Part shown: positions 45,820 through 58,700 of the stretch, piece after piece
How the letters are laid out: every line of letters starts with the position of its first letter
How positions within the stretch are numbered: position 1 is the first letter of the stretch
Made by a program: the position numbers and the translations under genes
The notes under the pieces: model-generated
Told to the model about the DNA's origin: nothing
The model's database searches: none
What the model saw: the letters and a program-made list of their open reading frames with translations, nothing else
Source: Chondrilla cf. caribensis
Taxonomy: Eukaryota; Porifera; Demospongiae; Chondrillida; Chondrillidae
DNA length: 64,000 nt
Direction of reading: 5' to 3'
Assembly: GCA_964020155.1 (NCBI GenBank)
Contig: OZ026546.1
Location: 1,184,914 to 1,248,913 of the forward strand

Positions 45820-48160
45820 TATATTATTATTATTATTATTATTATTAAAGTGCATTGTAGGACAGTTGTCCAAAATAGCACTAAATAAGAATTCCAAACG
45901 TTATTTAGTACCTATTTACTAGATTTTAATAGCTCCTTTCTAGATTTCCATATATTTAGAACAAATCTGGCAATCTTGGGCATTTCCAAACTCTTCAAAA
46001 TCATGTCACTCTTTTCATCCTCATTCAAGTTTTCAAGATTCTCTTCCTCTCTCATCCAAACCCTATGCAAATTAAGCTTTGTGCATATTGTTAAAAAGTG
46101 CTTTTCATCTTCAATTCCCTCTCCACATAATTTGCATATTCTATCCTCCCTCTTATTTCCTCTCCATCTACCCATCTCCACTTCTAATTTACAACACCCT
46201 GCCCTTAATTCAGCCCCTAATCACCTACAGGTTCTATCCTCTATGTATACAATCCCTCCCCTGCCTTCTCCAAGTCTATCTCCGCTTACTTCCAACTCCC
46301 TCCTCCACCATTCTAATTTACTTTTATTTTTAATTGCTTCACCCATTCACCTCTAACTGCTCTCCAAATACTAGATCTTACTATTGAATCAACTTGATAA
46401 TTATTCAATCCCTCGAATAACTTTGCTGTTATCTCATGCTCTTCTACCCCAAGCCATAATGCAAATTTCCTAATCCCTATTCCCCAATCACTGTCTTCCC
46501 AAGTCGATCTAACTATTTTCTTTATCAGTCTGTTATCTCCCATTCTTTCAATCTTCATCCACAGTCTGAAGGCCCGTAGCTGAATCTCCCACCTAATCGG
46601 CAACCACCCTGCTTCTAGTTCTAGAGCTGTAATTGGAAATTTTGAATGTACTCCCAAAAAATTTCTCGAATCGCTGTCAATTGTACTCTTTCTAATTGTT
46701 TACCATGATTTCCCATCAACCCCCACACTTCACACCCATACATCATACTTGGTAGAACTAGACTCGTGAATAATTTGGAAAATGACCTCCATCCTATCTG
46801 TCCAATTTGTCTTTTCATTCTTATTACCTCGTATAAAGCCTTCCTTCCCTTATTCAATGCCTCACTAATTATAATCATTGCTTTGTCTTCTAAGAATTCA
46901 TTCAATACTACCCCAAGATATTTGTAAGATTGTGTTGTCTGAATTATTTGATCTCCAATTTTAAAGACACATCTGGTTCGTTCTGTCTTTTTCTTTCTAA
47001 AATGTATTACATTACATTTCTCAACATTTACTTTCAGATCACAATCCTTACACCACTCATTAACCACCTCAAAAGCTTTATTCAAATTATCATCACTATC
47101 AGCAAAAATTGTGAGGTCATCTGCATATATAATAGTCCTGGTACATTCATACCTTCATCCACTTTAACTCCAAGCCCATTATCTTTTAAAAGTTGTGGTA
47201 ATTCATTTATATACAAACTAAACAACAAGGGAGATAGTACGCATCCTTGGCGTAGGCCAGATTGTATACAAAAAGACTTCCCACATTCCCCCCAAGCTTC
47301 ACAGTACATTTCACGTCTTCATAAATCGATTGCATGCATTCTAACAATTTGCCTTTGATTCCCATTTTTCCCAACTTATCCCATAATTTGTCTCTGTTGA
47401 CTGAATCATATGCCTTCTGTAAATCAATAAAGCCACACCTTAGACCATCCCCTACTTTCGAATACTTTGATCCCAGCAACGATAACATCAGAATATTATC
47501 TACACACCCCCTACCCTTTCTAAAACCATTCTGTTCCTCACATAATAACCCGTTTGATTCCGCTACCTCAATGAGCCTATTTCTCATAACTGTACAGAAT
47601 ATCTTATATACAACCGAAAGTACACTAATACCTCTAAATTTTCTAGGGTCGGGCACACCTTTTGAAGCCCCCTTAGGAATTGGGACAATGTAACCATTTC
47701 TCCAGGCATTGGGAATCTGACCTAACTCTAAACACTTCTCACAAAACTTGAAGATGAAATCTGTTACTACCCCATTTTTTACCCATTTTCCTATAATTAA
47801 ATCTTGCCCTGGAGCCGCATTCAGACGCACGTCTCTAGTAGCTTTCTCTACCTCCTCCTTATCTAGTGGCCTATCTAACTCATCAAATTTTCCACTACTA
47901 TCACCTGTTACATCTAATTCTGTGTCTCTTGTATCATTTTGATCATCTTGATTATTCAGCAGCTCTTTGAAATGACTCGTCCAAATATCAAAAACCTTGT
48001 CCTTCCCTTCAATTAGGTTGCCCCTACAATCTACTACCTTCTTAAAATCCACCTTATGTTTATCATTACCCATAAGCCCCTTGACCTTCTTCCACCATTT
48101 ACTAGGATTTCTCCCCTCCAATTCATCTAGTTCAGCACATAGATCCTTCTCGAAAGCATA
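45820..48160 (-). mobile_element. 5'-truncated non-LTR retrotransposon (LINE) with (AAT)n tail
   Basis: Minus-strand reading: EGRNPSKWWKKVKG, then RT motifs RNGYIVPIPKGA, PRKFRGISVLSVVYK, EEQNGFRKGRGCVDN, GFIDLQKAYDSV, SGLRQGCVLSPLLFSLYINE, YADDLTIFADSDD, SYKYLGVVLNE, and a C-terminal zinc-knuckle-like ICKLCGEG-EDEKHFLTIC. Coding shifts frame at about 47290 and again at about 47130, so the copy is dead. No endonuclease remains. The 3' end has (ATT)n at 45826-45846 on the plus strand. Clade uncertain (I/Jockey-like). Confidence 0.85.
45912..48160 (-). pseudogene. LINE reverse transcriptase ORF with frameshifts
   Basis: Coding remnant of the LINE. Segments: about 48160-47290 (RT fingers and palm up to the KCTVKLGG region), 47309-47110 (RT motif SGLRQGCVLSPLLF), and 47130-46621 plus 46657-45912 (YADD box, thumb, C-terminal domain). 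It begins inside the protein, consistent with 5' truncation at insertion. Confidence 0.8.
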
Positions 48161-50439
48161 TATAAGTACGCTCCTCTTGATGTACTATGTATCTTCATTA
48201 CTGTGCATGCCCTATACTATAATCCACGCATGTAGTCTCGATATTGAATTTTAGTATAAATTCATACTGAATAATACCGTCACAGCCTGGTGTTCATCAA
48301 ATCATGATTGTGAATAGCGTTTAGGACCTATCTGTAATTGGTGTTATTTGAATATTAACAAGCCTTTCAAAATCATTTCCCTCACGTACTTTACTACTAA
48401 TATCTTTCCTCAGTGTTGCTGTACTTGCTCTCAAGATATCAACTTCGGAGTTTGAAGTGGCTGAATCTGGTGTAGCAGCTAAATTGAAGTTTAATCATGA
48501 TAATTGTTCGAAACACAAATGGATGATTATGATATTAATACAGTAATAATATACTTACCTTGAGTTGCAGGTACAGGTATCTATATACATGCGTTATAAT
48601 TAGTCTGGCATAGCTGACCCTTGAAGGGTCGGATATGCCAGACTACGCTATAATAAGGTTAAGATTCGGTTTAGAGTCAGATCGCCTGGCGCCAATGAAA
48701 AGCCCACTAAAGGTGGCCCATATAGCTGCAGGGTACTTCCTATTCCTGTGCACCTGTGCATCTCTTAGTGACAACTTAGAAGATGTAATTACGGAGCTAT
48801 GTGGACGTGATTGCGTCGACGGCAAGTGTGCGCGCACTGAAAATATACGTCCTTAACCGACGCTTCTGAAATATCGGGAAAAAAATGACTATGTTAAGGT
48901 AAAAGTAGAAATAGATAGTAGGCATAGTCTTCTTTCTGATAGCAACAGCGGCGACTGGTTGAAAACTCCCTGAGCTGTAGCACAGGTCATCGTAACTAAC
49001 AGTATAAGTATGGATGACAATACAAAGTGTTCAACTAACTAAACGCCCCCAACAGGCGCCGTGGGGCGTGAAAGAACTAAGTTTCCCGAATGGAACAGCC
49101 GTGCCTTTCCGCACGGCTGTTTAAGTACTATAGGCATACGGAAACTTAGTTGTTGTGCATAATTTACGGTAATATACGGAACATTGAATGGGGCCGTTTC
49201 AACGCTTTGTCTTTAATAGCTTTTGCTTCTCTTGAAAGATGCTTAACTGGCCTATTTTTTGTATTAAGACGTGAACCCAGTGCTAATCTAGTGCAATATC
49301 TGAATTTTGCCTTCAAAGAGCCTTCATGGTTGAAAATATCGAGCGATTTTGAAGGTAAGCGTTTTTGCTGTTGTTTCGACTCGGCAGAGTTTTCTGACCA
49401 AAACCACTGGTGGTTGTTTGAAGTATAGATGCTTGTGATGTCTCCTATGTGTTTGATTTCCCATTGTCATTTTTTTGGTAAAATCATAAATACGCTCCTC
49501 TCGATGTACTATGTATCTTCATTACTGTGCATGCCCTATACTATAATCCACGCATGCAGTTTCGATATTGAATTTTAGTATAAATTCATACGTAATAATA
49601 CCATCACAGCCTGGTGCTCATCAAATCACAATTGTGAATAGCGTTTAGGACCTATCTGTAATTGGTGTTCTTTGAATATTAACAAGCCTTTCAAAATCAT
49701 TTCCCTCACATACTTTACTACTAATATCTTTCCTCAGTGTTGCTGTACTTGCTCTCAAGATATCAACTTCGGAGTTTGAAGTGGCTGAATCTGGTGTAGC
49801 AGCTAAATTAAAGTTTAATCATGATGTTGTTCGAAATATGAATGAATAATTATGATATTAATACAGTAATAATATACTTACCTTGAGTTGCAGATACAAG
49901 TATCTATACATGCGTTATAATTGGTCGATCTGGCATAGCCGACCCTTGAAGGGTGGGCTATGCCAGACTACGCTATAATAAGGTTAAGATTCGTTTCAGA
50001 GTCAGATCGCCTGGCGCCAATGAAAAGCCCACTGAAGGTGGCCCATATAGCTGCAGGGTACTTCCTATTCCTGCGCACCTGTGCATCTCTTAGTGACAAC
50101 TTAGAAGATGTAATTACGGAGCTATGTGGACGTGATTGCGTCGACGGCGAGTGTGCGCGCACTGAAAATATACGTCCTTAACCGACGCTTCTGAAATATC
50201 GGGAAAAAAATGACTATGTTAAGGTAAAAGTAGGAATAGATAGTAGGCATAGTCTTCTTTCTGATAGCAACAGCGGCGACTGGTTGAAAACTCCCTGAGC
50301 TGTAGCACAGGTCATCGTAACTAACCGTACAAGTATGGATGACAATACGAAGTTGTTCAACTAGCTAAACGCCTCTAACAGGCGCCATGGGGCGGAAAAA
50401 ACTAAGTTTCCCGAATCGAACAGCCGTGAATTCCGCCCG
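48161..50439. repeat. Tandem unit: rest of copy 1 and all of copy 2
   Basis: Copy 1 (45571-45819 plus 48161-49080) and copy 2 (about 49125-50420) align closely, sharing AAGTACTATAGGCATACGGA near the start and GACTGGTTGAAAACTCCCTG near the end. Copy 2 has an additional ~135-bp segment at about 49222-49353 not found in copy 1. Similar 73-codon open frames at 48635-48856 and 49960-50181 start in the TIR-like palindrome and are probably not genes. Confidence 0.8.
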
Positions 50440-50480
50440 AACAAAATAAAATGGCGGATCAAGGGTCGGCTACGCCAGAC

Positions 50481-52735
50481 TAGGGGCTATGGTCTAGCTA
50501 GCTAGGACTATGGTTAAAGCTAAGGTTAGAGTATCAGGCATAACGGGCGCCTAAATGGAGGCATAAACTCGACACCCTTTAGAGAGGGTGTCTAGTCTAT
50601 GTCGAGTTTAGTCTAGCTAGCTAGACCGTCCCTAACCGGCCTTAAATTGGCAGGTGTGAACTCAACGCTACTTGGGCTAGACCGTCCCTTCCTTTTCCGC
50701 CCCTCAGCGCCTCTTAGGGACGGTCTAGCTAGCTAGACTATGTCGAGTTTAGTCTATGATGGAGGCGGGGTCAACTTGATCAGCTGAGTCAACTTGGCAG
50801 GGGTGGTTAGAGCATCTATGAGAATACCAGCCTTCTTCGCAGGACCACGGCATTTTTTGAATCGAGATTGTTCACGTTTCCACCAAGTATGTTATAGCGT
50901 CGAAACTTTGACTGTTCATTTTTACCAAACCCAGTAGAACCCATATCTATGGTCCGACTATGGGGATTGTCCGAGATGGGCGTATCCTCTACTTAGCATC
51001 TCAGTTTAGGACATTAAATACGCCATGATCGGTTAAATCCATCGAAAAGCCCAATCCTTTTAAACGTTAGTACATTGAGACACTTTGTAGATTTAGGATC
51101 AGTTTGATAACAAACTTGATCCGAAAAGCGGTCCGCGAAGAGAAGTTTCATCGCTTGCCTACAATCCAAACTATCCGAAATTAGGGTTGATAACAATTTT
51201 GTAGTAAATCCCTGAAAATATTATAGTTATACTGCCTTGATCGTAGACCCTCTACAAATACCCTCAGGCAGTTTGTATAGAATATGTACCATTGATGCTA
51301 AGACCTGAGACTTGCCTTTGATACATTTTATACGCATTATTATGTCTATGTTACAGTATAAGTACAAAACCGCGAAGATTTGATGATAGACACTCTAAAC
51401 TAACGTTGAATGGGCATGGCTGCATAGACTTTAAACCTTTCTTTGTGTTATTCCAAAGGCGCATGATTGTAATATTATATGAGCTTAAGCACCTTAAAAA
51501 GGTTTCAATTCTCCAATTTTTCATATTCAAGCTATGAGCGTGAGTAGATATTAGTCCTCGCAAGTGAAATAGCCATTATGTTTTGTGCACACATTTCACA
51601 GCAATGAACACTTACAGTCCTCTGCACAACACATTAAATTGTATATCTTACAGACTACATGGAGTAACATACTTGGAAAGACTCTCCTGTCAATATAGAC
51701 GCAATATCCATGACTTGTACTCTTTGCATGAAGTGCACCCATTAAGTTGCCTAAGAATGGCTGATTGCTTCTGCTCAAAATTCAAAGGAACGCTCCATTT
51801 TTGATGTATATGACACACAAAGGATAGCCTGTCAGTTCTGTATAATATTATGCACACTTTTATTACCACTCTCTATCATGGCCTGCAGTAAGTAATTCAG
51901 GTTGAAAACTCATGGGGCTACCACTCCTGTACTCAATTTACTTGGATGTCTTTTTAGGTTTAGAAGAACCTTCACTGTACGTATAACATTCGGTGAAGCC
52001 ATTGTGCTTGCATTCTAGGCCAATTTCCACTTCTCGAGCTTGGCGTTTCATAATTGGCCATCTTTCTGTGCAATATATATTATGAATATAAATTTATTTT
52101 TATGGTTGTACATAGAAACACATATTATTATATATGGGAATGGCAAGGTGGGGGCTGTTTGACAATCCCAGCAAGAAGTGTCAGTTTAGATGGTCATTGG
52201 TAGTCAAAAAATGAAAGATTGGATAGACAACTAAGTCTATCAACCCTGACCACATTATTGTGGGCGGTGGATATGAAAATTTATATCGTCTATTACTTGT
52301 TCATGAATGCGGAGATTTTGGTTACTTGCCTCTGATTTGTTCAAAGTTGTGCCATTCATCAATCTCTATTGTCGCTAAACCATCTTTCTGACTACTCACC
52401 TAATAGTATGCCAAGTTCTCAATACTTGTGTTGGGATGCACCTAGTCTACGCCTTTTAGAAATCGAGTGTGACCTTTAAATTGCTAAATATGTACAAAGT
52501 CACCTTTAGTTAATAGTCTAGTTTCATTTAATTCATGTATTCCACAAGACGTCTCTAGTTTTGTATCTAGTAAGTAGTACGTAGTTCTTGTTTGGAACTG
52601 TGAAGTGTACAGAGATTTGTTAGGTAGACACTCCAATATGCTGCACAGTAATGTTTTAAGATTTGATTATGTCAATAATGAATTATTCCAATCATGATTA
52701 CTGATCAATCTCTCCACACAGTAGTTTGAAAGAAA
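50481..52735. other. Intergenic region upstream of GATM, palindrome-rich at the left
   Basis: 50485-50780 holds several hairpins built on CTAGCTAGCTAGAC, TATGTCGAGTTTAGTCTA and ACACCCTTTAGAGAGGGTGT. From 50800 to 52735 nothing is recognised apart from the expected GATM promoter at the right end. Confidence 0.5.
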
Positions 52736-55700
52736 ATGTTCAGCCTACAAGTGGGACGCCTATTCCGCTGTACTGCCAGCTCCTTCAGGAGATCCTCTTA
52801 CCTCAAGTTAGTTTCAATTTTTCTTTGAGTGATGTTTTAACATTCCTCAAGTGAAGTTTTATAATACGAGTACGAATTACCCGCCCTACGGGCGTATTCG
52901 TCCGTAAACGTGTCGTGAAAATGGCGCCTTTCAAGTACGGGGATAGTACGGTTTGTCCGAATTCTAGAAGAAAGGCCTAAAACGAAACGCCAACCCCCTT
53001 AGTATACTTCATGGGTGCCGCTGAGAAGGATTGGGGAGTTTGACGTTGATTGCATGCAAACTGAAGGAGGAGTTCGCGACCAAACAAATAAACAGAGACC
53101 CGTAAATTATAGTAAGATTCTTCTCTAACCCAGTGTTGTTGCATGTTCAATATCGGCCATATATTATGCAGATTCAACACCCAAGCTACTTTGAATGAAG
53201 GAATTAGCAATGTGAAGAGTCTTAAAGATGAGTCCATATCTGCAGAAACAAACCAGGAGTGTCCTGTAATGGCATGGAATGAATGGGACCCATTGGAAGA
53301 GGTCATTGTAGGAATTCCTGATGGTGCAATTGTTCCAAAGTTTACCAGAGAAGTTCAGGTGAGTATAGTTGAATGGCTGAGAAGTAATCTAATGTGTGCT
53401 AACCCAAAAGTATCCACTAGTGCTTGGTCAATTAATGGGGAGTTCATGTTTTGCAGGGTTAAACTTCCACAGATCGTGAGCATGGCAATTTTTGGGGTCT
53501 TAATGTCTTAGGGTCTCTCCATTCCAAGGAAAATAGGTCAAGCCCTACTAGCACCTATTTTCCATAAACCCCTAAATGACCATCCTTCTCTCTAAGCCTA
53601 TCAACCAGAACCTCTGCTATCTCCCAAGAGTATGCCCTATATACAGGGAATCTCTTTTGGTATAAGGGGAGTGGGCCATTCCCCCATCTGCTGGGGCGTT
53701 CTTAGCAAGCCCCACCCCCGGCATAATCAGACCGGAAGTGTTCATGCTTCCGGCCTAAATGAGTTATAAGAACCTCTAACCTGGGGGAAAAAACCCACAA
53801 CCCTTTCACGTCAATTTAAGATTGACGGAGATCCTAGACAAAATAATAAAAAATAAAAAAATAAAAAATAAAAAAAAAATAAAAAAAAAACAAAAAAAAA
53901 ACACGAGCTGAAGACAGTGCTACTTGCTTCACGCGACACGAGGAGGCAACTGAGCATGCGCAGAGGCACGCTGTGGGGCACGCGCCCAACCAACTATACG
54001 TCATCACAGTGAAGTCAGGTGCCAGTCAGCCATTACAAGCCCCTGCCATTAACTACGTTCAATTACATTAAACTACATTTAATGTCTTAGGGTCTCTCCA
54101 TTCCAAGGAAAATAGGTCAAGCCCTACTAGCACCTATTTTCCATAAACCCCTAAATGACCATCCTTCTCTCTAAGCCTATCAACCAGAACCTCTGCTATC
54201 TCCCAAGAGTATGCCCTATATACAGGGAATCTCTTTTGGTATAAGGGGAGTGGGCCATTCCCCCATCTGCTGGGGCATTCTTAGCAAGCCCCACCCCCGG
54301 CATAATCAGACCGGAAGTGTTCATGCTTCTGGCCTAAATGAGTTATAAGAACCTCTAACCTGGGGGAAAAAACCCAATATCTACCCAGGCTCTGGCATGG
54401 GATTCCCCAGGTGAGAGAAAACCATATTAGTATTATATGTATGTACGAGGAAAAAAAAAAAGAAAAAAGAAAAAAAAAAAGGGGGGGGGGGGAGAAATAG
54501 GCATATATATATATATATAGCCGACTCCCTACTACTGCAAGCATTACACATGGAATGAGTTGAGTACCGACAATCCAATCGGAACACTGCATGAGCTTCA
54601 ATCAAATCAATAATTAGAGACGCATGGCACATACACGAACCACTCCCATACAACCTGTACAAGCAAGAATACCTGATAACCAACATATACAATAAGTGAC
54701 TGTAACTATATATGAAGCTGAGATGATGGCAGTTACCATGCAAATATGAGTAAGACCTGCATACACATTAGTCAATTGGGCCCTTTAGCCAGTTGAGTTG
54801 AAACCGAGGCCAGTTCAGCCGGTGGGGGTCTGATGTAGCGTTGATATGCTAAGCTTCTCCAACGCCCGAGGAGTTTAATTGTTGTCTCCGGGACTCCCAC
54901 CAAATTCGCCGTGGTGGCTGCCCCTATGCGAAAGCTATGGCCATTAAACAGTGATGGATCAAAACCCGCCAGGGATAATGCCTGTTGGACTTGAGTGGTA
55001 AACAATTTCCTGTGCAGTGGTTTACCATCTTGCAATTGGAAAAAGGGACCCGGGCTACTGCCCCGAAATTGTAAATAGTCAACAATGGCTGCCACTGGGC
55101 AGATATCGGCCCCTGTGCTTCCCAAAACCACAATGGAGCCCTGCCGAAATTGGTTGGTTTTACTGACCTTAATATGGAGGGAAATAGTCCACGATGGAGT
55201 AGTTGTGTCGATGGAGATGTCACTGAGGCATAAGTGGTCGTGTTGGTTGAATTGCACCCCATCTGGAACAAGAAACTCGCCACACCGGAGGAATCCAAAA
55301 AAATCGGTGCAGCAAGCTGCCCACATCAACACATTGTTGTAAGAGGATGGTTGGCCTGCCAAGGTGGCCTTGATGCGTCTCATCAGAGAGGCAGTAATGG
55401 GGAGCCGGATCAGACGGGGACCAGCCTGTGACTGCACCCGCTTAATCCCTCGAAGGAGGACTGTCATATGGGGTGAATGGAAGGAGGGGTTGGTACAAGA
55501 GGGGTTAGACATCACGAGCATATGTCGCAGCGCTGCCAGGTATGACTCGATGGTAGATACTGCTAACCCTTGGGTGCCCAAAAATGCTACGAATAAGGTT
55601 ACCTTTTCTATGGTAATAGGATTGGGGGAGATAGAGTAGAGGTTGGTGAATTTGCAGTAGCGGTTCCAGCCCGCTGCATAAACCTTTTTCGTGGATGAAG

Positions 55701-58700
55701 CTAGACCTGCTTCCAGAAATTGCAGCATAGCCGCTTCCACTCCTGAGAGGTCCAGTCGGGCCCCTTCTGAAGGAGGAGATCGAGGACATCCTGACTGACC
55801 TGCGTGGAAAAAGGAGACGCGGATGGGTGAGCGCGAAGAAAGGCTGCAGCCCTATCTCTGGAGAGGTCATCTGCCCCCACATTAAGATGGCCACTGATGT
55901 GCACTGCTCTGATCCGGAAATCAAAGAGGGCCTGGAAGTATGCCAAGCATCTGATGAGGTGGGAGGCCACGGGATCTTTCGCGTAGAGCTTGTTGACATA
56001 TGCCACTGCTGCTGTGTTGTCTGAGTGACATAAGATATATTGATGATGCCAGAGATTGCCCCAAACGGCGCATGCCACGACAATAGGGAACAACTCCTTG
56101 ATAGCAATTGATGCTGCATTGAGATTGCCCTGCCAGGGAATTTGGAGCCAGTTTGGGAGGCTCCAGGCGCCGCAACCCCAAGACCCTGAGGCGTCAGTAA
56201 AAAGATGGTGGGCAGGATCGTTAAGGAGGAGAAGTTGTTGGGCTGAGACCCCTGACCAGGTTGCACAAATGGTTTGCCACCACGCTAGATCCCTTCGCGA
56301 CGGTGCATTGATCCGGCGGTACTGACCAGGCTGAAGGGTCTGTGCAAGTGGGAACAGGTTGGCTAAGAAAGCTTTACCCAAAGGCACTACTTGGGTAGCA
56401 TGTGCTAGATGACCGACTAGGGATTGAAATTGCTTTGGCTCACGGATAACCTTTCTGCTAACCCACATATCAAGCATACCGCGTAGCTCCACCAAGCGAT
56501 CCATCGGCAAACTCAGGGACAGGGATGTCGAATCGAGCTGGATTCCGAGGAATCTGAGGGAAGGGGTGGGGCCTTCAATTTTGTCAGGTGCTAGGGGTAC
56601 TCCCAGCTCTGCACATGTGTGAAGAGTAATGTCCAGGGCATTGGCACATTCTGGTGAGTTTGGGGCTCCCAAGATTAGAAAATCATCCAAATAATGTATG
56701 ATGTGACGGACCCCTCGGGCGCGAAGGATCCACTCCAGTGCCTGAGCTACTGCACTGAAAATAGCCGGGGCTGAAGCCAGGCCAAATGGCAGCTGACAGT
56801 CGACGTAAACTGTGCCCTGCCAGGAGATCCCAAGAAACCGACGGTCCTGTGGATGTACAGGGATTAGGCGGTAGGCGTCTTTTATGTCTATCTTGGCCAT
56901 CAGGGCATGCCTGCCCAGGTTGTGCATGATAGCTGCTGCCTCGTCCACTGATGAGTAAGCCACGTGGGTGAGATTGCGGTGAAGGTTATCATTAATGCTG
57001 AAGTTGAGCGGGGAGGACAGATCCACTATGACCCGGAACTGTCCTGGGGTCTTTTTGGGGATGACCGCCAACCTACTGGTTATGATATTGGTGCATTCGT
57101 GGGGGGACAAAGGACCCACCATGTAGCCCGCACTAATCTGTGCCCTGATGAACTTTGCTACGGCTTCTTGGTTGGTGAGAGCGGAAGGAGAATTACCTTG
57201 AGCAGAGTGGCAGACTGGGTTGGAATGTAGTCCAATCCGGAACCCAACTTGTAGGCCTGCCACAAGGTGCTGAACCCAGTCCCGGTTCGGGTGGAGGGCC
57301 AGGGCTTGCTACCAAGCGCTGACAGACAAGGGAGTGGACACTGGAGCACTGGTCACCACCCCTGGAGTGAACTGGCCTGGATCATGACATGACCCCAGGG
57401 CTTGAAGCTGGGAGAACTGCCTAGCCAGCAGAGGTACGACTGTGTCGTAGGGAGACAGTGGGACATCCAGTACTTGGTCTGTGGGTAAAGGGGGCAGCAA
57501 TAACAAACCTCTCTGCCCTTAAGAGATATAGTACCCCTAAGTGCCCCCATTGTCTAGCTATGGTGTGCCAGTGTGCCTGGGGACTGAGATCATCCCAGTG
57601 CCCTATGGTAACAGCACTCAGGTATCCGGGCTGTTGTCCCAGAGGTGGAGCATCACGTGGGCGCTCATGTGGGCCGCTGGCTGGATGAGGCCTCCACCAA
57701 GGTGCTGGGAGAGGCTCCCGCCCCCACCCCGCGTGATTATTGGCCAACCAAGCTCTGGTCCCCGCTGGGGGCCACTAAGGTGCATGAATGTGGAAAGTAT
57801 AAAATGATCAATCATCATGCAAACATGGAATGAGCAATAATTAACCGGAATTTGCCCCTAACCAATATAATGCCATATGAATTACAGAATAGATGAGAGG
57901 TTAGTGTACTTGCAAGTGGCGGTTGGGTAGTGGTCATATGGGGCTCAGAGGCCGCCCTGACGGTCCTCTTTGACGTGGTCGCCAGGCTTGTCTTTCCTGG
58001 GTTGGAGGATGGGGCAGTCCAGTGCCGGATGACTGGGGCTCAGGCAAGCGAGACACTTGTGAGCGAACCGGCAGGAGGCTCGGTTGCACTCCCGCTTGTT
58101 ATATCGGTGGCAGATGGTGAGGTGATGGGGTGCCCTCTTGTTGCCCCCTGGAATGTCAGAGAGACCAACTGAACGTGGGGGGGGTTGTGGGGCGCTGTGG
58201 CTCTTGGGAGAGTGCCGCGAGCCAAAGATCTGGCTCCCGGCGGTCCCAGGGGAGGCTGGGGTTGATGGCGGCGGCCTGCCTGAATGCCCGATCATATCTA
58301 AGCCAAGTCCTGGCTCCGCCCTCTCGGGCTAAACGCATGATGATACCGAAGTATATCAGCAGGGACGGAGCCCGCTCTGGGTGGTAGTGCGTAGTCGCCG
58401 CTGCAAATGTGGCAAACGCCATAGCCCAATCCAGGGGGGCCTCAATTGCAAATTGCCTGTGAGAGGGTTCCTCCTTACCCTCCTTATGTGGCTTGTCGAA
58501 GGCTTCAGCCAGGGCCTCTGGGAGCAGTTCACTCAAGTTAACGTACCCCCCGGTCTGAATCACCCGAAGCAAGCGGGTGGGGATTGGTGGCAGGCTAGGG
58601 TTATTGAAAGGATGCAACTTAGGGTCCTCCCCCTTGTCCCCTTGCTCAGGGGTGGTGGATGGCGAGGAAGTTGAGGCCAAGCTGGAGGTGAGATACACCT

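Larger units (their letters stand above)
45027..50480. mobile_element. TIR-bounded composite repeat region
   Basis: Left terminus 45027-45070 (GTCTGACTTAGCCGACCC ... TTGATCCGCCATTTTATTTT) and right terminus 50440-50480 are inverted copies at most positions. Between them are a helicase pseudogene, two tandem copies of a roughly 1.2-1.3 kb unit (starting near 45571 and 49125), and a LINE in the first. A palindrome made from the outer 19-20 bp of the TIR occurs in each unit (48603-48643, 49931-49968). No transposase recognised; flanking target duplication not resolved. Confidence 0.6.

Noticed and set aside
48635..50181. Pair of similar 73-codon frames (48635-48856, 49960-50181)
   Set aside because: They begin in the TIR-derived palindrome, have no recognisable domain, and similarity follows from the DNA duplication itself.
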